Source: Protopterus annectens
Lineage: Eukaryota; Chordata; Ceratodontiformes; Protopteridae
Assembly: GCF_019279795.1 (NCBI RefSeq)
Contig: NC_056730.1
Location: 614,517,890 to 614,581,889 of the forward strand
Direction of reading: 5' to 3'
DNA: 64,000 bases
A program made the position numbers and the translations under genes. Shown piece by piece: positions 46,940 to 58,546 of the stretch (positions are counted from its first letter, which is position 1; the number at the start of each line of letters is the position of its first letter). The notes beneath the pieces were generated by a model. That model did not search any database. It had not been told where the DNA came from and saw only the letters and a list, made by a program, of their open reading frames with translations.

Positions 46940-47090
46940 CACCAGAAAGATGACCAAGGTGCTCCAGAACAAATGTTTTATTTCAGTTGAGCACTTTCAT
47001 CTGTTACAAGAACTAGACTTCATCAGAACAATATCACTTAATTACACTTCCCTTATATACCCTCACCAATCAATCACATTTCATTGCATC
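46940..47090 (-). repeat. P3 pseudo-LTR, 3' copy
   Basis: Starts CACCAGAAAGATGACCAAGG on the plus strand and ends near CACCAATCAATCACATT. It differs from the 5' copy at a limited number of positions. Confidence 0.85.
46990..47028 (-). ncRNA. Hammerhead-like motif in P3 pseudo-LTR
   Basis: Minus strand CTGATGA (47,026-47,020), GUCU/AGAU stem II with one G-U pair, and GAAA (46,998-46,995). The cleavage-site side is not clear. In the other pseudo-LTR (51,085-51,121) the core CTGATGA has decayed. Confidence 0.4.
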
Positions 47091-47391
47091 ATTACATTTA
47101 AAATCCCATCAAGTAACTTTAATATAAAATAGTTAAAATGTTATGCAGTGTTTGTTTAAAAATACAAATATATAAATATCTGAATAAATTAATTTATTAT
47201 ACTATATTTAATATCTATAAAAAGCAAGTGTGCCTTTTCATTTTTAATATACTCAATATACTAGTGCATTCATTTAAACTTGTAAAAACAGTGGCATTTA
47301 GCCTCAACTGCCAACATAACTCACATGCCTGCAACTGTTCTGGTGTCACCCTGCCCTGTACATCATTAGTTACTTGTTGAATTACTCAAAA

Positions 47392-50300
47392 TCAAAACGT
47401 ATGACCACTATATCTCTCAATGTGTCTACTTAATGCATTTGTTTTCACCATTTTGGTAATATCAGATGTATGTTCATATATTCTGGTTTTAAAAACCCTA
47501 GCGGTTTTACCCACATAAAAGGCAAGGCAGTCCAAACACTTAGCTAAATATACTATATTCCTGGAACAACAATTGTAATGTGAATGAATTTGTATTTTGA
47601 AACTGTTCAACACAAACAAATGGTTAGTTTCAAGTAAATATGTGCAATGATTGCACCTCCCAGATTTAAAATTACCTTTTTTAAGGTTCAATTGCATATC
47701 CTTCACTCGACCCCATCGTCTTTCCAAAAGGTTTTTAAGGTTAAAATCTCTTTTAAATATGAAGGTGGGTGTATCTCCAAACCTATCTAACAAGTCCTGA
47801 TCAGAGGTCAATAAACCCCAATTTTTCTTAATAATTGCACATACATCCACAGTATCTCTATTGTATGTGCATATAAAAGAAAATATTTGTTGTAATCACA
47901 GGAACTGTACTGTTTAATTCTGTCCTTTTTAAGATGGGTAAATACATTTTGCTGTACCGTTTCTCAACAATTTCATTTCTTGTTTTCATTAATATAGGTT
48001 TTGGATAGCCCCTACTTAAAAACATACCCACTATAAATTAAATTTCTTGCAAAAAGTCAGAGTCTCTTGTTACCATTCTAGCTGCCCTCACCAATTGGTC
48101 TTTTACTACAGCTCTTTTTTGGTGTGGTGGATGGCAGCTAGAATAGTCCAAATATGAATTTGAAAATGTGGGTTTGCTAAAAAGTTTTGAAACCAACTTT
48201 TTAGATAAATTGTCAAGTAAAATTTCTACATCCAAATAATGTATGACCTCTGCACTAAATCGATGTGTGAAATTTAAGAACCCAACAGAGTTGTTAGTGT
48301 AGTGAAAAATTCTTCTAATTGGGCTAAATTACCCCGGCAAATAAAAAAGATGTCATCCAAAAATCTGGTATATTTGGATATATACTTGGCATATACACTT
48401 TCAAAGACCATGTTGGATTCCCAATAAGACATGACCAAATTGGAAAAGGTGGGGCCACATGCCACCCACATAGCCACACCTACGTTTTGCCTAAAAAATT
48501 GGCCTTCGAAAAAAATGAAGTTGTTGTCTAAAACTACCTCCATTAAGGTTACTATGGTGTTCACCTTATGTCCTTCAAATCTATTAGAGACTACCAACTG
48601 TCTTTCCAACCATTCTAAGCCTGTCACATGTGGAATAATGCTAAAAAGATTACACACATCCATAGTTACAAAATAGAACTCCCCAGTTAAATCTGCAGTG
48701 TTAAGATTGGACAAAAAATGCCAAGAGTCCCTACAAATGTAGTCAAAAGTTTGTAACACTACTTTAAACTGTTCATCCTAAATCCTAGACATAAAAAAAG
48801 TTTTTGATCTCTTGGAATCGACAATGGGTCTAAAAGTGGATTTACCAGTGACTTGTGAATCTTCTGTATACCGAATATACGTCCAATAACTGGATATTCA
48901 TTTTTCATGTAGTTACATTCATCCAGTGTGATATTGCCCTGATATTTCATATTTTCCAACAACATATCAATTTTGTGGTGAGCAATATTGATTTCATTTC
49001 TAGAAATGTCTTCATATGTACCATCTGTAAGTATACCATTCATAGCACACACATAGTCAACCATATCCATCATTACCATCCCATTACCCTTGTCGGGCTT
49101 CATAAACCATGCATTTGTATCAATCAAAATATCTTCCAATAATCTCTGTTCTTCAGAAGTGAGATTATCAAAGCCCTGTTTTTGACTACTTACTTTACCC
49201 AAATGCTGTCTCAAGTCCAATTCACAAATTTTGTCAAAAGTAGTCTGCTATGTAGTGGGGGGTTAAAAACACTAGGCCTTCTAATGGCCATAGCTTCTCC
49301 CCTCTCCATATCTACTTGTTTATTGTAGTACAAACTTAAATTTAGTTTACGCAAATACAGCTTAAAGTCAATGAGTAAATCTACCAAGTTGCCTCTTCTT
49401 GATGGCACAAAAGTAAATCCTTTTGATAAAACATTCACATGTGCAGGCCTAATCATTTTGCTAGAAAAGTTAAACACTTTAAAATTCCCCCCTGAATTCA
49501 ATACAATATCAGGAAGCATGTCATTCAATTCACCATTGCTACTGTCTAAATTCATGTGTTTATTAACAAAAATGTCTTAAGTCAGTGTCCACATCAATAG
49601 AATCAAAGTTTTGTTCAATGCTCCAAGTATTTAAATCCTTATATTTGTTGGCAGCTGTTGAATTTTCTTCACCCAGTACAGAATGTACTGTAAAAACAGA
49701 ATTTTCAGTATCAACATTTTGTTCGTTGTTCCTAAAATTTTCTTTATCATTTGATCCATTTATAACAACCGAACCTTCTTCCCCAGGTATAGAATACACT
49801 GAAATGTTACAATTATCATTAAATACACTCCCCAAGTCACTTTGCGGTCCTAAAATATTATCTATATTACTCACGAATACTGGAAACTCACATTCTTTTA
49901 GAAAAATGTTTGTCTGAGGCAAAACATCACAGTTACCTGAAAATGAAGTTCCTAAAATCCCCTACGGTTGTTGAAACCGCTGTTCCATCTCTTAGGGCAT
50001 TCTCCCTGAGCCTGGTATCTGTCCCCATAGCTCGTTTCTTGGTGTCCATTGTTCCTGGGATGTTGAGAGGAAAAATAATCTTGTTGCACCTTATTTTGCA
50101 GCCATTGTGAACGCTGAACTTCAAGCACTACTGGAGAGGACTGCTGATGTAACCTCCCACCTTGTGTCACTTCGGTTTCCAAAAAACTTGAATTCTGATT
50201 GGTGGAAGATCTCTGGTTACCCGGGGCAACAATCAGCTTTGGGTACACCTTCCCCTTGATGTATTCGTCTAAGTACCTCTATAGTCTGTTACATTTAAGA

Positions 50301-50995
50301 GAAAAAATATTCATGCAAGCATTTTCAACCTAGTTAAAAGCTCTATCAAAAGAAGCTTTTAGTTGTGGAAACAACAGGTCATTAGTAATGCATTGGATCT
50401 GCTTTTCTAGTGTCACTGCTAACTCGACGATCTTAAATGTTATTGTATTTCACCATTAACCTGAGCACATCCAGACCTGTTGAGTGAAACAAACACACCA
50501 TTTCTTTCAAAAACTCATTGTTATTAGTTACAGAATTAGGTAAGCAGCACGCTCTCAGTCCTCTAGGGACTTGTTTTAGTTCAATGCTCCTTTCTAAGTA
50601 CTTATTCTCCAGTTGACGTTTTTTATATATTGTAGTAATGAACCATCAAACATTTTAACTTGCTCAGATAAAGTGGGAGCAGTTGTCACCTGTTTTTTAA
50701 CCGCCCAAGCTTCAGCATTAAAGTCAAAAGCATTAGTTTTCCAGGTTTTATGGTACAAATTGTCACTAAATACATGGGAATTGTCTTCCATGTTAGGAGT
50801 AGGTTGGGTTAAAGGCAAACCCAAACTACCAAATTCCTGTAACTGGGAACCTGAGTTGTTCTGCAGTTGAGTGGAAATAGAAGAAAGCTATAAACTCACT
50901 TGCTGCAATCGATCCAGTACATCTCCATTATTTGTTGTAGGCATATTCTGGACAACACCACCAGGTCCACCTCCACTAGTAGCTCCTTTAGACAT
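47392..50995 (-). pseudogene. Penelope-like polyprotein of P3, multiply broken
   Basis: The start ATG is at 50,995-50,993 (MSKGATSGGG). N-terminal Asn/Gln/Ser-rich pieces (49.56-50.9 kb) lack family motifs. RT: KMIRPAHVNVLSKGFTFVPS (49.45 kb), FMKPDKGNGMVMMD (49.1 kb), FGIQKIHKS (48.87 kb), YFVTMDVCNLFSIIPH (48.67 kb), QNVGVAMWVACGPTFSNLVM, and RFLDDIFFI with the catalytic FLDD (about 48,340). Then HPPHQKR (48.1 kb) and the GIY-YIG nuclease: IVYLAKCLDCLAFYVGKTAR (about 47.5 kb) and RIYEH. About six frame breaks. The AMG of the RT block reads AMW. Confidence 0.85.
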
Positions 50996-50997
50996 AC

Positions 50998-51270
50998 TAA
51001 CCACAGGCAAACAAACAAATTGTACTTTAAACCACCAGAAAGATGACCAAGGTGCTCCAGAACAAATGTTTTATTTCAATTGAGCACTTTCATCTGTTAC
51101 AAGAACTAGACTCCATCCGAACAACATCAGTTAATTACATTTCCATTATATACTCTCACCAATCAATCAATTAATCACATTACATTCACTGAAATAAAAT
51201 ATTTGTTCTGGGGCACCTTGGTCATGTTTCTGGTGGCTTAAAGTACAATTTGTTTATTTGCCTGTGGTTA
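50998..51270. repeat. 84/82-bp inverted repeat at P3 5' end
   Basis: Left arm 50,998-51,081 and right arm 51,189-51,270 are reverse complements with few mismatches (TAACCACAGGCAAA ... TTTGCCTGTGGTTA), around a 107-bp loop. The arms include the start of the pseudo-LTR and the bases just before the ORF start. Confidence 0.85.
51033..51186 (-). repeat. P3 pseudo-LTR, 5' copy
   Basis: Direct copy of 46,940-47,090; it precedes the ORF start at 50,995 on the minus strand. Confidence 0.85.
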
Positions 51271-53115
51271 CACTATGCACTCAACCCCTAGGGGGAAAAA
51301 ATTAAGTTGTCAAAATGAATATGTATCTGTTACATAACAATGGTTAACTTAAAACATCACTATCACACTGACAAACAGAACAGTCTGTATGACAGTAAGC
51401 ACTAGGCCACCAATGTTCCCAAGGTGAAATGTATGAAAATGTACAGCCATATACCTTAAGGTGTCTTACTACTGATATCTCTCACAGGTTGTAACAGCCT
51501 AGGTTATATATGGTGCATAGCCCTCCCCCATAGACTAACTTACAGGGGCATATAACAGTGTTACATACACTGACCTCTGGACTGCACATAGGCACACACG
51601 TTTTGTCTTGCTGTAGCCCACATATATATGGACCCTACCCCACAACCCCACAATATGTGTGGGGACCACAACATCACTGGAATGATGGCAGGAATGGCAG
51701 CATAACATAATCATAGGCCGCTACTTAACAACCTCTTACTGCATGACATATGGACAAAGCCTGGTATATAGGTGGAGGACAGGGGCTGGAACACAGGGCC
51801 ATATTTGCAATATTGTTGTCATACACTGAGAATGTTGCAGGTGTTACAGGATTGTTTGCAACATACCCTTAGTCAGGAATATGAAGTCAGAAACACAAAT
51901 TGATGTAGCCATGTACTGGTAGCACTCAACACACAGAATGCCAGTGATATATCAGAGACAAGACCTGTGTGGTGGACAGACAAAACATAATAGCCAATCC
52001 TCTGGCCATCATGTGGATAGGCCCACAGTTGAGAGCTATACAGACAGACTTCATTCCATGCTAAACTAGTAAGTACACACAAACCCTGTAACACTAGTGG
52101 TATACAATGCATATAACAACACTACTTACTGTCTGTAGGTTTGTAACGTTATACAAATATGCAGTTGGCCTGTGTCTGCAAGTCCTCTTGTAAGAGGTAT
52201 TGCTACCTGCTGTCTGTAACATTGCTGTCCACACACAGGAAGGATGTCCTCCACACAGGAAAGGTAAAGGGACCATGCCCACATGATTTAGGAATTTATA
52301 GGAGTGGGTTGCCATCACAGTGGTAATTGGAAGTACTAAACAGCAGGTTGCATGCAGGTAGTAGTGGTGGACATCGGTGCAGAGGCCATCACCTGATCAT
52401 ATGCATCACCTACAAAATCCATGCTGCAATCTATTGAAAGCAGCTCAAGCCATGTAGTGGAGAGAGACAGCGAGAGAGAGAGAGAGAGAAAAAAAAAGAA
52501 AAAAATAAATAAATAAATAAAAACCTAACAAACAAACAAACAAACACACATCCATCCATCCATCCACACAGCAAACTGTATCCAGAAGAGATGACATTCA
52601 CACAACAGGTATGTGAAGCATATATGCATGTAATTGAATGTAGTACTTGGTCCATTATAATGGGATACATGATGTGGAATGATTTATATATGCCAACAGG
52701 TGTTGTTGTAATGATGTCCAGCTGATCAACTGCTATGGACAATATTGCTGTCCCTGTGGGCAATGGGCCATACCTTTCAACTGTGCAGATCAGCCATCAT
52801 ATTGGGTGTTGTGTACTGCAAGACATGTATATTAGTGTGGCCAATAGCTGGTGGTGGAAGTAATGCCATTATGATGGACACGTGAGAATCAGAGCCCACC
52901 ACTTGCAGGACAGTCATGTTAACGTGAAATGCAGCATGCACAAATGCCATAGGTGTGTAATAGGCTAACCTGCAATCTGTCCCTATATATACCCCCCTAA
53001 TGTTAGGCTGTGTCCACATGTGACACCTGTCTGTGTTGTAGCAAGGCAGAACAGTGCAGCTGTGCATGAAGGAGAGTTAGAGAGTGTGGACCTGATGTTT
53101 GAATGCACCCTTGCA
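51271..53115. other. No gene; low-complexity patch
   Basis: Unique-looking sequence without exons. A (GA)n, (A)n, (AAAT)n, (AAAC)n, (CATC)n chain occupies about 52,470-52,566. Confidence 0.45.
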
Positions 53116-53673
<558 letters not shown>

Positions 53674-53699
53674 CAGCAAGTGGGTGCAAACTGGATAGT

Positions 53700-54690
53700 T
53701 ATGTCAGGTGTGAACCCCATGTTTGGAACACATTGCCTTTGCCTGTGAAGGTGAGATTGGTAATTTGGGGAAGGATAGTAGGCATATTTGGGGAGGTAGA
53801 TTGGGTTGGAAGACAGACAAGACAGCATACAGGGGCAGTATATGACACATATGGTGGGTAAACACCCTGGATGGGGAGTGTTGTCTGGGATGTAGAAGCC
53901 CATGAGCCCCAATATGTAACCAATGAGACCAAGGTCCCCACCCATGGGCAGTCACAACATCATCTTCATGGCCCTGAAGGTGCCTGGACTGAGGGCTGAG
54001 CAGAAGGAGCATGCAGACCCTGTGAGAGTGTACTGAGGGCCTCAAGGTGCTTTAGCACATCCCCCAAGTCACTGTGGAGCTTCCTATGCACCAGACCCTG
54101 GACCTGACTTTGGGTGACAGGATCTTGTCTGTGTGCTCCTGGGGGAGGGGAACACCATCCCCTGAGGTGGTTCCATCTGAAGGTATTGTAGGACCAGTAG
54201 ATGAGGAGGTCCTAGGGTGGGTCCCAGATGAGATGTGACCTGATAACATGGCCAGATGAGGTGGGAGAGGTGGTTCTGCAGGCAACTGTTTCCCAAACAT
54301 GCTATTGTGTCACTGTTATGGAACATACGTGGGTAGTAATAGTCCACACATTCCAGGATTATGTCTAACAGCATGCATAGATATCCCCATTAACACAAAA
54401 CAACAGATGTGCAGTAATCACATAGCAAACAGAACAAATGCATATATTGAACCATAGTGGCCCTTACAATGGCATGCAGATGACATTGCTCATACCAGGC
54501 CACCAATGATAGTGTTTCAACATGGAACATGACTACAAACATGTAGCACAAATAGTTTTTCAATACAATGTATGTCCCAAAGGTAGGTCCTCTGTAGAAA
54601 TACCTGCTGAGTTGTATGATTAGATTGTTGTTGCAGATATGGTGGGGGGGAGACAGAGATGTATATTAACAACTATGATAACCTTGCAGT
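53700..54690 (-). pseudogene. Myb/SANT-like gene, terminal exon and intron part, inverted (H4)
   Basis: Minus strand 54,303 to about 53,945 matches the H2 terminal exon: PPHLAM, SGTHPRTSSS, GTTSGDG, with a frameshift before QVQ-type helix text. The intron side to about 54,690 is the reverse complement of 44.2-44.56 kb (GGGGATATCTATGCATGCTG-type text). The 3' flank to 53.7 kb matches 44.9-45.1 kb. No Myb exon in this orientation follows, so the copy is partial. Confidence 0.55.
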
Positions 54691-54730
54691 ATGAAGTCCT
54701 CAGACCTGTTTCCTTCTTTATGTCTTTTAG

Positions 54731-55144
54731 GCAATGTGTGCAGAGAAAGGCTGCCTATGTACACAGCGGAGGAGAATGATGTCATCATCACATACCTGGT
54801 TCAGCACTACAACACCCTGTTTAGGTGTACAGCCCATGAACTGCAGGAGAGGACTGCCCTGTGGAATGATCTTGTCCACAGGGTAAGCAATGTCGGCCTG
54901 CATAACCGCAGTTATGAGCAGGTCCGACATCGATGCACTGATCTACTCCACTATGCCCGTTGGCATGCTGCTGCAGTTAGGGAGACCAGCTTGCAATGGG
55001 GGAGGGTCATGCCATCCAGCCCCCCGACACATATTGAGGAGCTACTCGACAGCCTCTAGGCACCTGCCCGCCCGCAAACACAACACTTGGTGGAGAGCAT
55101 AGTGGAGGTAGGTGCTACCCACCCAATGGCAGAGGAATGTGCAG
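54731..55144 (+). CDS. Myb/SANT-like domain exon (H3)
   Basis: A TTATGTCTTTTAG acceptor precedes 54,731 and a CAG|GTAAGG donor follows 55,144. The domain starts MYTAEENDVIITYLVQHYNTL (split here as MYTAEENDV and IITYLVQHYNTL), then ALWNDLV, SNVGLHNRSYEQVRHRCTDLLHYAR, a three-helix Myb/SANT-like fold of the type found in Harbinger accessory proteins. An in-frame TAG at 55,057-55,059 may replace Gln; after it the frame is open to the donor. The exon ends in phase 1. A possible start ATG is at 54,757. Could be a transposon gene or a domesticated relative. Confidence 0.6.
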
Positions 55145-57811
55145 GTAAGGCCACAGGGCACATCAGTAGACCACTGTTGCATATCCATCTGCATCTGTAA
55201 AGTTAGATCATGCATAGGTGAGATGAAATATATAGTCTGTTGCTGCGTTGTAGTAAACAGATGTGCATAATTTGTAGTATTGTGGGTTTGTACTGTTGAT
55301 GTACTGTAATGCTGCACCCACCCTGTACCAATGTCATAGGTGTGGCTACTGACATCACATCTTTCACACAATTATGTAGGTCCTTCTGGTATACCTCTGG
55401 GGCAGCAGCCTGTAGCTGGTGAGTATGGTGTTTGTTCAGGTTTGCCAATACACCGGTCATGTTATGGCCATAGTATATTCCATACACACATTTAGCACAC
55501 CTACGCATAACAAGTGCTGTAAATGTTCATGTATTGTTGCTGTTAACTGCACTGTATCACAGTGATCACCATGATGGTGTAGCTGAAGGGTATGTAAGAC
55601 TCCTGCAATATAACTAACATCCTGTCATTGCAAGATGTGTGCACAGAGATGAACATAATGGTGGGACAAATGGCCTACAGTATGGACATGTCTGAACCAT
55701 CACCCTTATACAGTGCTACAACAGTATATATATATCACTATTACAATGGCAACTGCTACAGATCTACACTATGGCATATCACAATACTGCATTCCACAAC
55801 CCCTGCAACCTGCAATATGGTCCTAACATGAACAATGAATGTGTAATATGGAATCCTATGTTAGGACAGCAAATATGGGGAATACATACCTTCACAAACA
55901 ATGGAAGCATATATGTAGATACACTCTAGATAACATATTGTGGAAGCAGCTTTTAAGGTACTGACAGCATGCATTCTACATAAGTATGGACCTTCCAGCA
56001 AGTACAGGTCCTCAATGCCACACCAATAAATGTTCTGCTGTCCAAGACGTTTGGTCATCAAATGTACCCACTTACCTGAAACAGAGGCAGCTGTGGCTTG
56101 CACACATCTTACAAGCCATGGAATGGATCTCATACCCAACAGGTAGCACCCAGGAGTTGGACATGTAGCCTTACCTCACCATTGCATATACCATGCAATC
56201 AGTGCTGACAGCCATGTATGTGGTGAGGATGTATGGGACATGATTAATGTAGAAAATAAACAGATGGCCATCCAAGACAGATGACAACACATGTTGCAAA
56301 CTGATCATGCAGGCTGTCTAGTAACATGTCACAATACTGAGGGAGTTGCAGGAATGTCTAGCAAGTAGTGGCTGTGCAATACCCCATGTCAGCAATTGCC
56401 TGGACTCAGCATAAGTGTGGCCCATTGGTTAGGGTAATCAGATGGGACAGTTGTACCACAGGAAACATCAGCCAGGCCTCTCTATAGGTAGCATATGCAT
56501 AACAGCAAAGGTCCCCAAAAGGCATGCATTGCAATGTGTACTGGTGTACCAAGACCACATTGGAAACCTACAGACAGTATCAATTAAGATACATGTGCTG
56601 CACAACCAACACCTCACCCCACCTCAGGCCTGCAATCCCCATCTGTGCCTTGCCGGTGCCAGTGTACACTTGTATGTTTGCCATTCATTAGCAGGGACTA
56701 GACCAGTACACATGGTGTTCAGTGTTTGGGACACTGCAAAATGATACACATGTGTAGGCCATAGTTGTCAAGCATCTGAAAAAAGGCTGAGGGTGGGGAG
56801 GGGATATCATCATGAAATACAATGGTGCACTTTAGCCGAGATCCAAGGGATGCTATGAATGGCTGTATCTGCACACAGTTCAAGGTCAGGAACTGTGGCA
56901 GACATAACCCTGGCTCCAGAGCAATAGTGACTGCACTGTGTGACCTCCAAGGGATGTGCACATGAGTTGACCTTGCAATCATGCAGAGTTGGGGGAAATT
57001 TGAGGGCAGATTGACCAAATACTGTCAAATGCAGATGGCCCATGCTAGTATACCCCTGCCAAGAATACTGACTGCTGTAGTACACATAACAATAGGTGCA
57101 ACAAACCATTATGATAAGGGCATGCACACTTATGCACCCACAAATTGTATGCATCTCAATCAGCATCTACAGAACTAGCACATTTGTTTGACACTGCATT
57201 TGATTGCACAGGTGATATATCACATATCAGGTTTGTGTAATGTTAACATATGCAGTATTGTGGCCACATGGCATGTCAAGGAAGAGGGCACCATATCAAT
57301 AAGGGTGTGCACACTCCTCATAGCTATGGTAAGGTTTGAAGGCTGTCAGTGTAATTATATTTTATTGGCCATACATGCACCACTGATGATGAGATCTGTA
57401 AGTCAGACATCAGGCATTCACAAATGACATCTGTCCACATATCATCCCGGGTTTGTGTCGGACAAGTACATAGGGGCTGTGAGCAGCACAGCAAACATAA
57501 CTGACATACATAAACACATTCAGCAATGGTGTGCACACCTGTGAGGTATGGTGCACAATACATGCCAGGGAGCTAAACTGGTGCACAGCAATACTGTGTA
57601 CATGGGTGCAGTGTATTCCAGGGAAAAGGACATCACCTACTAACACACCCCATGCATCACACAGATGTATAATGTTGCTAGCAGGGATCGACTATAACTG
57701 CATTGCATGCTGTTGAGTGCCATATGTCATCTTCATGAATGTTGACAGATGGGTAATGAGAGGTCTGTGTGTAATATCTTTGTGCAACCTCACCTGTAAG
57801 TGTGTGTGTGT

Positions 57812-57876
<65 letters not shown>

Positions 57877-58546
57877 GGGGGGTTAATTTGACTGTAAGTG
57901 CTATCTGGTGGAGTGGAGGGGGGTTGATGTATGTAGAATGCGTGTGTGTATGTGTGTGTGTTAGAGTGAGTGTCCATGTATGCACATGTGTGAGTGTGGG
58001 GTTGTTCATACCTCTGAACCTCCATTTGAAATCATGCAGTACATGGACATGGCAGACACATGAGACACCAGGAATACATTTCTGACGTAATCTCAGGACA
58101 GCTGATAGTATGATAACATCTGTAGCATGAAACATGCATTGGGAGGGAAAACTAGACACCAAGGATATTGTTTTAATTCCAATCAGCAGAAAGGTGAAAG
58201 AATACCCACATATGCAGCACTACAGATGCATTGAGGAATTACTAGACAACACCCGAGAGTGTTTCCAAATATTACTGTAGTCCACATAAAAAGTTAATAG
58301 AGCAACAGATCTTGCATGTGCTGAACAATGTTACATATGGCACTATAGTGCGTGACATTATTGAGTGATTGTAGTAGCCCAAAACATATGGGAGCCATGC
58401 TCAAGATGTCTGGACAAAACCAGGGTGAACACTGGATGACATCAGGGAGTCTTTGAAAAAACAACTTCAATCAAGTCAAAGAGGTAATGGAGTAACAGGT
58501 CATGTTTTGTGATAACTTTTCTAGGCAATTAGAAGAATGATATATA
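55145..58546. other. Non-coding, possible intron of H3
   Basis: No exon motifs. Rich in TGTG/CACA and ATGT-type text. Contains the 57.8 kb microsatellite. Confidence 0.4.
57798..57873 (+). repeat. (TG)n microsatellite ending in a G-run
   Basis: Pure TG except one TA, then GGGGGGGG. A shorter TG-rich stretch follows at 57,941-57,961. Confidence 0.9.

Larger units (their letters stand above)
46940..51270 (-). mobile_element. Penelope-like element P3 with pseudo-LTRs
   Basis: Minus-strand element with direct terminal copies (46,940-47,090 and 51,033-51,186), a broken ORF between them, and a 5' inverted segment (51,189-51,270). Direct pseudo-LTRs plus a partial inverted copy are characteristic of complete Penelope insertions. 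Its protein is distinct from P1/P2, for example FYVGKTARVFKTRI instead of FYVGQTSRPL, so it is a second Penelope lineage. Confidence 0.85.
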
